Assembly (NCBI GenBank): GCA_021647585.1
Contig: JAKIUK010000082.1
Coordinates: forward strand, 1 to 16,640
Length of the DNA stretch: 16,640 bases
Direction of reading: 5' to 3'
From: Methylococcaceae bacterium
GTDB lineage: Bacteria; Pseudomonadota; Gammaproteobacteria; Methylococcales; Methylomonadaceae
The position numbers and the translations under genes were made by a program. Within the stretch, counting starts at the first letter, position 1, and each line of letters starts with the position of its first letter. Under the pieces are notes generated by a model. That model was given only the letters and a program-made list of their open reading frames with translations. It had not been told where the DNA came from and ran no database searches. Shown piece by piece: positions 6,890 through 14,948 of the stretch.

Positions 6890-8548
6890 GTGAAGAATAC
6901 GTTGTTTGCAGAAATGATGCCTTTTAGAGGCTGCATAGATAATAAAGTCAACCTGAAATCAGAACTCTTTGTTGCCTTGACGGGTGCGGTACTGGTCATA
7001 CCCCAGGCTATCACATTCTCTTATCTAGCAGGGCTGCCGCCTGAATATGGACTATACAGTGCCATATTTATGACTTTTTTTGCCGCGATGTTTGGTTGTT
7101 CACCGATGGTTGGGGGCCCTAATACGACGTCTGCAATATTGATTGGAGGGGCTGTTCTGCCTTTAGCGGGTAGAGGCAGTTCAACATATATAGAGTATGT
7201 TTTGTTGTTGACTTTTATGGTGGGTGTTATCCAACTGCTGGTCTGGTTACTCAGAGGAGGGCGCTATTTTCAGTATTTTTCTCCTGTAGTTATAACGGCG
7301 ATCACCACAGGGGTAGGTAGCATAATCATGTTATCAGCTCTGGATGGAATAACTGGAATTAATACCACATCGGTTGATTTGTTTTACCAGCGATTGTATT
7401 TACAGATTATTGGCTGGTCTGAAATAGGCAATAACTATGCATTAGTAATTGGCGGTATAACGTTGTTAACAGGTTGGATTACTCAATGTTTTTTCCCTCG
7501 TGCCTATATTATTATCTCAGTTGTAGTTGGTTATCTGGTCAGCATGTTGATACATGCCGGTGTGCCACAAGTTGAAACTCAAGTTGAATTCATTGGTTTG
7601 TTACCTTTTAGTTTATTGCCATTCAGTGTACCGAACATAGACTTTGAAAATATGGCGATGATGATGAATTTATTTGATTCTGCATTGATCATCGCATTAA
7701 TTGGCCTTGCTCAAACTATGGTGATAATCAAAGACATTAAAATTCAGAAAAGACAGACCATCAATGACGAAAAAGAAATATTTGCTCAAGCTGCAAGTAA
7801 TTTACTAGGGGCTTTCTTTTCATCATTTGCCGGTGCAGGCAGTTTTAATCGTACAAATGTTGCCTTGACTATGGGTGCAAGTACGCCAATTGCCACTCTG
7901 TTTTCTTCGGTGTTTGTGATACTGATTATTTTGGTATTGCAATCGATAATGGTAACTATGCCGATGCCGGCAATGGCTGCCATTTTATTTTTGGTGGGTG
8001 CGGGTATGATCAAACCGAAAAAACTTCGTGCTTACCATCGGACAAGGCAAAATGCAGTACTGTTCTGGTTGACCTATTTGACGCTCATGTTCATTGGTTT
8101 AAAAGCAGGAATTGGGATTGCTATTTTTTTATCCGTTATTATTTTCCTAATACATGCCAATCAATTAGAAATTACCGATACTAAACCTGCTGATTTTCAG
8201 GTCATTACCATACATGGTAATTTTTTCTATGCGTCAATTGATCAACTATTGCCGCATTTTGAACGGCGAGAGTGTCATTTAATTTTATGTCTGGATTTTG
8301 TATCTTATTTCGATGATGTTGCAGCTGAATATATCCAGCAGGAATATGTTCTACGAGCTGCCACTCAACATCATTTATTCGTTGTTACCCATTCACAAAA
8401 ACACAAAGATTGTTTGCAACGAACCGCAAACAATAACGGTGCAAAAGTTTTTGAAAATTATGGTAAAGCACGTACTGCACTGGAAGTCATCAATGTACAG
8501 CGTTTTTTGAGGACAAATCAACAGAAACCTGGATTATCAAAAGTTTGA
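6890..8548 (+). CDS. SulP family inorganic anion transporter with STAS domain
   Basis: A 552-residue inner-membrane protein starting at GTG, with AGAGAA upstream as a likely ribosome binding site. It has the SulP core of about 12-14 membrane segments (residues about 25-425, with the family segment near PQAITFSYLAGLPPEYGLYSAIF split across helices 1-2) and a cytoplasmic STAS domain from about 432 to 530. SulP proteins carry sulfate, bicarbonate or other anions, often with Na+ or H+. The exact substrate cannot be told here. Next to a TsdA-like enzyme, a sulfur oxyanion is the obvious guess, with bicarbonate as the alternative. In STAS the usual Asp-Ser-Thr loop reads Phe-Asp-Asp-Val, with Asp475-Asp476 and no phosphorylatable serine. 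The gene is convergent with the carboxylase gene downstream. Confidence 0.88.
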   Translation: MKNTLFAEMMPFRGCIDNKVNLKSELFVALTGAVLVIPQAITFSYLAGLPPEYGLYSAIFMTFFAAMFGCSPMVGGPNTTSAILIGGAVLPLAGRGSSTYIEYVLLLTFMVGVIQLLVWLLRGGRYFQYFSPVVITAITTGVGSIIMLSALDGITGINTTSVDLFYQRLYLQIIGWSEIGNNYALVIGGITLLTGWITQCFFPRAYIIISVVVGYLVSMLIHAGVPQVETQVEFIGLLPFSLLPFSVPNIDFENMAMMMNLFDSALIIALIGLAQTMVIIKDIKIQKRQTINDEKEIFAQAASNLLGAFFSSFAGAGSFNRTNVALTMGASTPIATLFSSVFVILIILVLQSIMVTMPMPAMAAILFLVGAGMIKPKKLRAYHRTRQNAVLFWLTYLTLMFIGLKAGIGIAIFLSVIIFLIHANQLEITDTKPADFQVITIHGNFFYASIDQLLPHFERRECHLILCLDFVSYFDDVAAEYIQQEYVLRAATQHHLFVVTHSQKHKDCLQRTANNNGAKVFENYGKARTALEVINVQRFLRTNQQKPGLSKV

Positions 8549-8565
8549 GAAAATTATATGTAAAC

Positions 8566-8584
8566 ATCAAAATTCTAGTTTGAT
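8566..8584 (+). terminator. Weak AT-rich hairpin between convergent genes
   Basis: ATCAAA (8566-8571) and TTTGAT (8579-8584) form a six-base-pair stem with a seven-base loop, followed by the T-rich stretch TTCTGTATTTT. It lies 17 bases after the SulP stop and could end that transcript. The stem is AT-rich and thermodynamically weak, so this is tentative. Confidence 0.25.
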
Positions 8585-8638
8585 TTCTGTATTTTCCATT
8601 TCGCTTATAAAAGGGTTGAATAGTTTAATCCTGGACAA

Positions 8639-10249
8639 TTACATCCGAAATACCCCAAACTTAGTTTCTTCAATGGGTGCATTCATTACGGCAGACAAAC
8701 ACAGGCCAATGATTCTGCGTGTGTCGGCAGGATCGATTATGCCATCGTCCCAAAGACGAGCGCTGGCGTAATATGGATGCCCTTGCATTTCATATTGCTG
8801 TAATATCGGATTTTTACATTGTTGTTCTGCTTCGTCTGTCCATGGATTACCTTCAGCCTCTACCCGCTCACGCCGGATTTGTGACAAAACGCTGGCAGCT
8901 TGCTCGCCGCCCATGATAGAAATTCGGGCATTCGGCCAGGTCCAAAGAAATCTTGGCGCATAGGCGCGTCCGCACATAGCATAGTTTCCCGCACCGAAAC
9001 TGCCGCCAACAATGATGGTTATTTTCGGTACCTTGGCACAAGCAACGGCCATTACCATTTTGGCACCATCTTTGGCAATGCCGCCGGCTTCCACTTTACT
9101 GCCAACCATAAACCCCGTTATATTTTGTAAGAACAGGATCGGTATTTTGCGTTGACAACAGAGTTCTATGAAGTGAGTGCCTTTTAAAGCGGAGTCGGAA
9201 AATAGTACGCCATTATTACCAATGATGCCGATAGCGCGACCGTACATTCGTGCAAATCCACAAACCAGTGTAGTGCCATACAATTGTTTGAATTCATCAA
9301 ATTCACTGGCATCGACAAATCGTGCGATCAGTTCACGGACATTGTATTGATACTGGAAGTTCTCTGGGACAATTCCGTATATATCTTTTGCAGAATAGAG
9401 GGGGGCTTCATAGGCGTTAACTTGGGGCTGGTATTGGACCTTGGTATGATTGAGATTAGCAATAATGTGTCTTGTCATTGTCAACGCCTGTTTATCGTCT
9501 TCTGCAACATGATCGATAACACCTGAATGTCTTGCATGTACCTCACTTCCACCCAGTTCTTCTGCACCAACTTGCTCACCGGTTGCGGCCTTAACCAAAG
9601 GAGGTCCTGCCAGAAAAATGGTACCCTGATTTTTAACGATAATACTTTCGTCACACATCGCAGGTATATAGGCACCTCCTGCAGTGCAGGACCCCATAAT
9701 AACAGCAATTTGCGGAATGCCTTTGGCTGACATATTGGCCTGATTAAAAAAGATTCGACCAAAATGCTCCCGGTCGGGAAAGACTTCAGCCTGTTTAGGT
9801 AAAAATGCACCGCCGGAATCGACCAGAAAAACGCAAGGCAATAGATTGGCTTCGGCTATTTCCTGTGCACGCAAATGTTTTTTAGCCGTTAATGGATAAT
9901 AGCTTCCAGCTTTTACGGTTGCATCATTGGCGACTATGACACATTCTCTGTTAAAGATACGTCCAATTCCGGTAATAATGCCGGCAGCAGGAATGTCATC
10001 ATCATAGACCTGATAGCCTGCAAATTGTGAAAACTCCAGGAATGGGGAATCGGCATCTAGCAATAGAGCAATACGGTCACGAGCCAGTAGTTTTCCTCTG
10101 GCAACATGTTTTTTTCTAGCGTTGTCACTGCCACCATGCAAGATAATGTTTAATTTTTCTTGCCAGTCATTCAGCACACTTCTCATGGCCACCGTGTTTT
10201 TTTTGAAAGATTCACTGTCTCTGTCAATAGCAGTTGGTAATACGCTCAT
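8639..10249 (-). CDS. mccB: Acyl-CoA carboxylase carboxyltransferase subunit, methylcrotonyl-CoA carboxylase beta type
   Basis: A 536-residue carboxyltransferase, the normal length for MCC beta. The N-terminal half holds the acyl-CoA site with GSCTAGGAYIP at about 186-196. The C-terminal half holds the biotin-side motif GGSFGAGNYAM at about 414-424, then the conserved WPNARISIMGGEQAASVL block. The GGSEVHARHSGV segment is typical of the MCC and geranyl-CoA carboxylase branch. In leucine breakdown MCC carboxylates 3-methylcrotonyl-CoA to 3-methylglutaconyl-CoA. It needs a biotin-carboxylase/BCCP alpha subunit, which is not in this window. The ATG overlaps the thiolase stop by four bases, so the two genes are coupled. 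A related acyl-CoA carboxylase with another substrate is possible. Confidence 0.85.
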   Translation of the reverse strand: MSVLPTAIDRDSESFKKNTVAMRSVLNDWQEKLNIILHGGSDNARKKHVARGKLLARDRIALLLDADSPFLEFSQFAGYQVYDDDIPAAGIITGIGRIFNRECVIVANDATVKAGSYYPLTAKKHLRAQEIAEANLLPCVFLVDSGGAFLPKQAEVFPDREHFGRIFFNQANMSAKGIPQIAVIMGSCTAGGAYIPAMCDESIIVKNQGTIFLAGPPLVKAATGEQVGAEELGGSEVHARHSGVIDHVAEDDKQALTMTRHIIANLNHTKVQYQPQVNAYEAPLYSAKDIYGIVPENFQYQYNVRELIARFVDASEFDEFKQLYGTTLVCGFARMYGRAIGIIGNNGVLFSDSALKGTHFIELCCQRKIPILFLQNITGFMVGSKVEAGGIAKDGAKMVMAVACAKVPKITIIVGGSFGAGNYAMCGRAYAPRFLWTWPNARISIMGGEQAASVLSQIRRERVEAEGNPWTDEAEQQCKNPILQQYEMQGHPYYASARLWDDGIIDPADTRRIIGLCLSAVMNAPIEETKFGVFRM

Positions 10250-11424
10250 CTTTCAATCAGCATCGCTGTTGCTTCGCCGCCTCCAATACATAATGATGCC
10301 AACCCCCGTTTTAAACCATATTGCTGTAGAGCGGAAAGCAAGGTCACGATGATACGTGCGCCAGATGCACCAATAGGATGACCCAGAGCACAAGCGCCAC
10401 CATGGATATTCACTTTATTGCGATCCAGTTGTAATTCCTTAATTGCTGCCAAAACTACAACAGCAAAGGCCTCATTTATTTCGAATAAATTAATATCATT
10501 ACTTTGCATGGCATTTTTTTTTAATAGTTTTTCAATGGCAAATATAGGGGCGGTTGTGAACCATGCAGGTGCTTGTGCATGAGTTTGATGAGCAATAATT
10601 TTGGCCAAAGGTGTAATTCGGCGTTTTTTTGCTTCTGACTCGGACATTAACACCAGGGCTGCTGCACCATCCGAAATACAGCTAGAATTAGCTGCGGTCA
10701 CAGTGCCACCCATTTTAAAAACGGGTTTCAGACTAGAAAATTTGCTCACATCATGTAATTGCGGATGTTCATCATGATGTATGGTGAGCGCTGTATTTTT
10801 TGACGATAAAATGACGGCTTCAATCTCATCTTTAAAGCGGCCATTTTCCATAGCTGTTTGAGCGCGAGTCAATGATTGTATGGCAAATTCATCTTGTTGA
10901 GCACGGCTAAAGGAATATTTTTCTGCACAATCCTCAGCATAACAACCCATTAATCGCTGATCTTGAGCATCTTCCAGACCATCCATATACATGTGATCAA
11001 TGACCTTATCATGGCCAATACGCTGGCCGGAACGCATATTAGATAGCAGGTAAGGCGCATTACTCATACTTTCCATACCACCCGCCACAACAATTTTAGC
11101 ACTACCGGCTTTAATTAAATCATGGGCCAGCATAACGGCTTTCATTCCCGAGCCACACATTTTATTGATGGTGGTGCACCCCACTGCAGTCGGTAAACCC
11201 GCACCTAATGCCGCCTGTCTGGCCGGGGCCTGACCTAGCCCTGCGCTTAAAACACAGCCCATCAAAACCTCATCAACCTGTTGAGGGTCAATGCTAGAAC
11301 GTTTTAGCGCACCTTTGATAGCAGTTGAACCTAGTTCATAAGTTTTAACTTGATTTAAACAGCCTAGGAAATCACCCATTGGCGTCCTGGCGCTGCCTGT
11401 AATTACAACAGATATAGGGTGCAT
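10246..11424 (-). CDS. Acetyl-CoA C-acetyltransferase (thiolase II family)
   Basis: A 392-residue thiolase, the family's usual size. Catalytic residues are all present: the nucleophile Cys90 in NKMCGSG, His349 in GHPIGASG and Cys379 in CIGGGEA. Asn-Glu-Ala-Phe near residue 315 completes the active site. It condenses or cleaves acetoacetyl-CoA, and related enzymes cleave 2-methylacetoacetyl-CoA from isoleucine. The frame is open to an ATG six codons earlier (11442). I place the start at 11424 because a near-perfect AGGAGG lies four bases before it and HPISVVITGSARTP is the normal N-terminus. It is followed by the carboxylase gene with a four-base overlap and is divergent from icmF. Substrate range (acetoacetyl-CoA or branched) is open. 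Confidence 0.93.
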   Translation of the reverse strand: MHPISVVITGSARTPMGDFLGCLNQVKTYELGSTAIKGALKRSSIDPQQVDEVLMGCVLSAGLGQAPARQAALGAGLPTAVGCTTINKMCGSGMKAVMLAHDLIKAGSAKIVVAGGMESMSNAPYLLSNMRSGQRIGHDKVIDHMYMDGLEDAQDQRLMGCYAEDCAEKYSFSRAQQDEFAIQSLTRAQTAMENGRFKDEIEAVILSSKNTALTIHHDEHPQLHDVSKFSSLKPVFKMGGTVTAANSSCISDGAAALVLMSESEAKKRRITPLAKIIAHQTHAQAPAWFTTAPIFAIEKLLKKNAMQSNDINLFEINEAFAVVVLAAIKELQLDRNKVNIHGGACALGHPIGASGARIIVTLLSALQQYGLKRGLASLCIGGGEATAMLIER

Positions 11425-11428
11425 TTCG

Positions 11429-11434
11429 CCTCCT
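11429..11434 (-). promoter_or_regulatory. Strong ribosome binding site deciding the thiolase start
   Basis: On the minus strand a perfect AGGAGG lies four bases upstream of the ATG at 11422-11424. The upstream ATG at 11440-11442 has no comparable site, so the shorter protein is preferred. Confidence 0.8.
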
Positions 11435-11439
11435 CTATG

Positions 11440-11461
11440 CAAATAGTTATGAAGCTATTTG
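11440..11461. promoter_or_regulatory. Inverted repeat in the thiolase leader
   Basis: CAAATAG (11440-11446) and CTATTTG (11455-11461) form a perfect 7-bp inverted repeat with an 8-bp spacer, just upstream of the thiolase ribosome binding site and in the divergent interval shared with icmF. It could be an operator for a regulator of acyl-CoA genes, or an mRNA hairpin near the start. The rest of the interval to 11647 is AT-rich, and I found no confident -10/-35 pair for either direction. Confidence 0.3.
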
Positions 11462-11635
11462 TACCGCCAAATAATTAAATGAGACTATTAATATTTCCTA
11501 CAAGTTCCGTTATCTAATGACTAATTACAGCAATTGGAACTCGAGACGTTTTACTTGATCTAAAAACTCAAAAATAGTTTGTTTTATTACATGAAATCGT
11601 AATTGCTTCAACATTATGTTTTATCTTTTTTACTC

Positions 11636-11663
11636 AAAGGATAAATCTTGACAACAATTGGAG
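11636..11663 (+). promoter_or_regulatory. Two competing ribosome binding sites for icmF
   Basis: AAAGGA at 11636-11641 serves the TTG at 11648 (six-base spacing). GGAG at 11660-11663 serves the ATG at 11672 (eight-base spacing). Both are in frame and differ by eight residues. The conserved B12 domain begins well after both, so sequence does not decide which is used. Confidence 0.5.
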
Positions 11664-14600
11664 ATGCATCCATGGTCCAGTCATTATTAGCTAATACTGT
11701 TGTCTCTGATCCAGAGCAGAAGGCAATGCCTTTGCGTTTTATTACAGCTACCAGTTTGTTTGACGGTCATGATGTGGCCATTAATATCATACGCCGGATC
11801 TTGCAAAGTCAAGGGGCAGAAGTTATTCACCTGGGACATAATCGGAGTGTACAAGAAATTATTCAGGCAGCCATACAGGAAGATGTTGATGCTATAGCTG
11901 TCAGCTCCTATCAAGGGGGACATATGGAGTTTTACAAATATCTGATAGATCAATTGCAATCACATCATGCTGAATCAATAAAAGTTTTTGGCGGTGGCGG
12001 GGGTGTTATTCTTGCTGATGAAATACAGCAATTGCAGCGATATGGTATCACTCGGATTTATTCTCCGGAAGATGGTCAGCGTATGGGTTTACAAGGCATG
12101 ATTGCTGATATGATAAAGCTTTGCATTGAAGGCCTACCCAAGAAAAAAACGCCTGGCGTTAAAAAAGTTATTAATGCGGCCTGGTACAGTCTTGCTAAAA
12201 CCCTGTCCGAAATCGAAAACGGCAGCTTCAGCACAGCTAAACAGCATAAATTGCAAAAAAAGGCTTTAGCTGTAAAAAACACGACGCCGGTACTTGGTAT
12301 TACCGGCCCGGGTGGAGCGGGTAAATCATCCGTCATGGATGAGCTAATCCAACGCTTGCGTCTGGAATATGGGGAGAATATCAAGATCGGCATTATTGCG
12401 ATTGATCCCTCTCGCAAAAAAACTCAGGGCGCTTTGCTGGGAGATCGTATCCGTATGAATGCCATTAATGCACCTAATATCTTTATGCATTCCATGGCAA
12501 CACATGAGGCATTAACAGAAATCCCCAAAGCATTGCCTGATTTCATCAATGCCATGATTGCCAATGGTTTTGATTTAATTTTTATCGAAACACCGGGTAT
12601 TGGCCAGGGTGATGTTGGCATTGTAGACCTTGTCGATATTTCAGTTTATGTGATGACCTCTGATTTTGGCGCCAGTTCACAGCTGGAAAAGCTCAGTATG
12701 CTGGATTATGCCGATATTGTCGCCATCAACAAATTTGACCGCAAAGGCAGCGAAGATGCCTTGCATGATGTGCAAAAACAGATGCAAAGAAACCGCGAAG
12801 TCTTTGGCGTTCCTCCATCTGAAATGCCTGTTTATGGCACGATTGCGGCCCATATGAACGATCCTGGAATGTCGGTTTTTTATCAACAGCTTCGTTCTTT
12901 GTTAACGCAGAAGGGCTTGCCATTGCCGTTAAACGAGTTGACTCGTGTTTTGTCTGCCGATAATGATATGGCTAAGCCAAATGATATTATCCCAGCCAGC
13001 AGATATCGTTATTTGTCTGAAATTTCCGAAACGGTTCAAAGTTATCGAAGCAAAGCTGAATCCCAAAGTCATTTTGCCAGAGAATTACAGCAATTCATTG
13101 CAACACGAAATAAACTGATTGATGGTCATCAGGACTTAGATAAATTAATTGACCAAACCCATCACAAACTCAATCAGAAATGCCTTGAACTACTAAACCA
13201 ATGGCCGGATATAATTGCTTATTATCAAGCAGAGCATAATGATAAACCATCTCTGCAATTACATTATAAGACACTTTCTGGTTTAAACATTCCAAAAGTG
13301 GTTCTTCCTGCATATCACGACCAAGGTGATCTACTCAAATGGCTGATGCTGGAAAATCTGCCAGGCGCATTCCCTTATACCGCTGGCGTATTTGCTTTTA
13401 AACGCATTGATGAAGACCCAACCCGTATGTTTGCTGGCGAAGGCGATCCTTTTCGTACTAACCGACGCTTTAAATATTTAGCCAGTCATTCAGAGGCCAA
13501 CCGTTTGTCTACGGCTTTTGATTCAGTCACGCTCTATGGATACGACCCTGATCCACAACCTGATATTTACGGGAAAATTGGCAATGCCGGCGTATCGGTT
13601 GCAACCCTGGATGATATGAAAGCTTTATACGACGGTTTTGACCTTTGCGATTCTAAAACTTCGGTATCAATGACTATCAATGGTCCAGCACCCACAATTC
13701 TGGCGATGTTCTTTAACACTGCGATCGATCAACAAGTTGATCGTTTTAAAGAGAAAAACCGAAGGCTTCCTGACGATGATGAATATCAAAATATTAAGAC
13801 GCAAACTTTACAAACGATCAGAGGTACCGTGCAAGCGGATATTCTGAAGGAAGATCAGGGGCAAAACACTTGCATTTTTTCTACTGAATTCAGCCTCAAA
13901 GTCATGGCCGATGTTCAGGAATATTTTGTTCAGCAACAAGTCCGCCATTTTTATTCAGTCTCGGTGTCTGGTTATCATATTGCAGAAGCGGGAGCTAATC
14001 CCATTACTCAATTGGCATTTACATTGGCCAACGGTTTTACCTATGTTGAGGCATTTTTAGCACGCGGCATGCAGATAGATGATTTTGCCCATCGCCTATC
14101 GTTTTTCTTTTCTAACGGTATGGATCCGGAATACACCGTCATTGGCCGTGTGGCCCGTCGAATATGGGCCGTAGCCATGCGTGAAAAATATGGCGCTGGC
14201 GAACAGTGTCAAAAGTTAAAATACCATATACAAACCTCCGGACGATCTTTGCACGCTCAGGCTATGGAATTCAATGAAATTAGAACCACGCTACAGGCCT
14301 TGATTGCCATTTATGACAATTGCAACAGCTTGCATACCAATGCCAAAGATGAAGCGTTGACTACCCCGACCGAAGAAACCGTACGCAGTGCCCTGGCTAT
14401 CCAGATGATCATCAATAAGGAATGGGGATTGGCAAAGAATGAAAACCCTAATCAGGGGGCCTTTATTATCGAACAGTTGACTGATTTAGTCGAACAGGCT
14501 GTGTTAATGGAGTTTGAACGCCTTTCGAAGCGAGGTGGTGTATTGGGAGCAATGGAAACGGGTTATCAGCGCAGCAAAATCCAGCAAGAAAGCTTGTTAT

Positions 14601-14917
14601 ATGAAGCGGGTAAACATGATGGTAGCTTGCCTATAGTTGGAGTAAATCTTGTCCGTTCGATGAGCGATAAAAAAGTTGACAAACCTAAGGTTGCAAGGTC
14701 AACTGAGCAGGAAAAATCCAGTCAAATAAAACGACTTAAACTTTTTAAACAACGGCATCATAAACAAACACAAGGTGCGTTGAAAAAACTAAAACAAGCG
14801 GCAATGAGTCAGCAAAATGTTTTTAATGAACTGATGGATACCGTGCGTGTTTGCTCGTTGGGACAAATTACCGAGGCATTGTTTGAAGTAGGCGGTAAAT
14901 ATCGGCGTAATATGTAG
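11648..14917 (+). CDS. icmF: Fused isobutyryl-CoA mutase IcmF
   Basis: A 1089-residue protein with all three IcmF parts. The first is an N-terminal B12-binding domain, with the lower-ligand His41 in FDGHDVA, SSYQGGH, and the glycine run near 115-120. The second is a MeaB-like G-protein chaperone, with Walker A GPGGAGKS at 220-227 and NKFD at 361-364. The third is a substrate-binding mutase barrel from about 575. It interconverts isobutyryl-CoA and n-butyryl-CoA using adenosylcobalamin, with the G domain guarding cofactor loading. Phe595 (in TRMFAG) and Gln739 (in KEDQGQN) occupy the positions that are Tyr and Arg in methylmalonyl-CoA mutase, which points to isobutyryl rather than methylmalonyl substrate. 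Two starts are possible: TTG at 11648 with AAAGGA six bases upstream, or ATG at 11672 with GGAG eight bases upstream. It leads an operon with the SDR gene. Confidence 0.93.
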   Translation: MTTIGDASMVQSLLANTVVSDPEQKAMPLRFITATSLFDGHDVAINIIRRILQSQGAEVIHLGHNRSVQEIIQAAIQEDVDAIAVSSYQGGHMEFYKYLIDQLQSHHAESIKVFGGGGGVILADEIQQLQRYGITRIYSPEDGQRMGLQGMIADMIKLCIEGLPKKKTPGVKKVINAAWYSLAKTLSEIENGSFSTAKQHKLQKKALAVKNTTPVLGITGPGGAGKSSVMDELIQRLRLEYGENIKIGIIAIDPSRKKTQGALLGDRIRMNAINAPNIFMHSMATHEALTEIPKALPDFINAMIANGFDLIFIETPGIGQGDVGIVDLVDISVYVMTSDFGASSQLEKLSMLDYADIVAINKFDRKGSEDALHDVQKQMQRNREVFGVPPSEMPVYGTIAAHMNDPGMSVFYQQLRSLLTQKGLPLPLNELTRVLSADNDMAKPNDIIPASRYRYLSEISETVQSYRSKAESQSHFARELQQFIATRNKLIDGHQDLDKLIDQTHHKLNQKCLELLNQWPDIIAYYQAEHNDKPSLQLHYKTLSGLNIPKVVLPAYHDQGDLLKWLMLENLPGAFPYTAGVFAFKRIDEDPTRMFAGEGDPFRTNRRFKYLASHSEANRLSTAFDSVTLYGYDPDPQPDIYGKIGNAGVSVATLDDMKALYDGFDLCDSKTSVSMTINGPAPTILAMFFNTAIDQQVDRFKEKNRRLPDDDEYQNIKTQTLQTIRGTVQADILKEDQGQNTCIFSTEFSLKVMADVQEYFVQQQVRHFYSVSVSGYHIAEAGANPITQLAFTLANGFTYVEAFLARGMQIDDFAHRLSFFFSNGMDPEYTVIGRVARRIWAVAMREKYGAGEQCQKLKYHIQTSGRSLHAQAMEFNEIRTTLQALIAIYDNCNSLHTNAKDEALTTPTEETVRSALAIQMIINKEWGLAKNENPNQGAFIIEQLTDLVEQAVLMEFERLSKRGGVLGAMETGYQRSKIQQESLLYEAGKHDGSLPIVGVNLVRSMSDKKVDKPKVARSTEQEKSSQIKRLKLFKQRHHKQTQGALKKLKQAAMSQQNVFNELMDTVRVCSLGQITEALFEVGGKYRRNM

Positions 14918-14948
14918 TTTCTCAACGCTATAGACATGGGAAAAGATT

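Noticed and set aside
7786..8013. Minus-strand open frame inside the SulP gene
   Set aside because: It is the reverse complement of membrane-segment codons with no ribosome binding site; a shadow of the real gene.
9481..9810. 109-codon frame inside the carboxylase gene on the same strand in another frame
   Set aside because: It overlaps the highly conserved carboxyltransferase coding sequence and has no family features.
11503..11541. AGTTCC/GGAACT inverted repeat in the thiolase-icmF interval
   Set aside because: Six-base arms separated by 27 bases in an AT-rich interval are expected by chance, and there is no promoter context.
11529..11607. AGCAATT and AATTGCT inverted pair
   Set aside because: The arms are about 65 bases apart and only seven bases long; no structural or regulatory logic.
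12076..12417. 113-codon minus-strand frame inside icmF
   Set aside because: It lies antisense to the conserved G-protein domain with no signal of its own.
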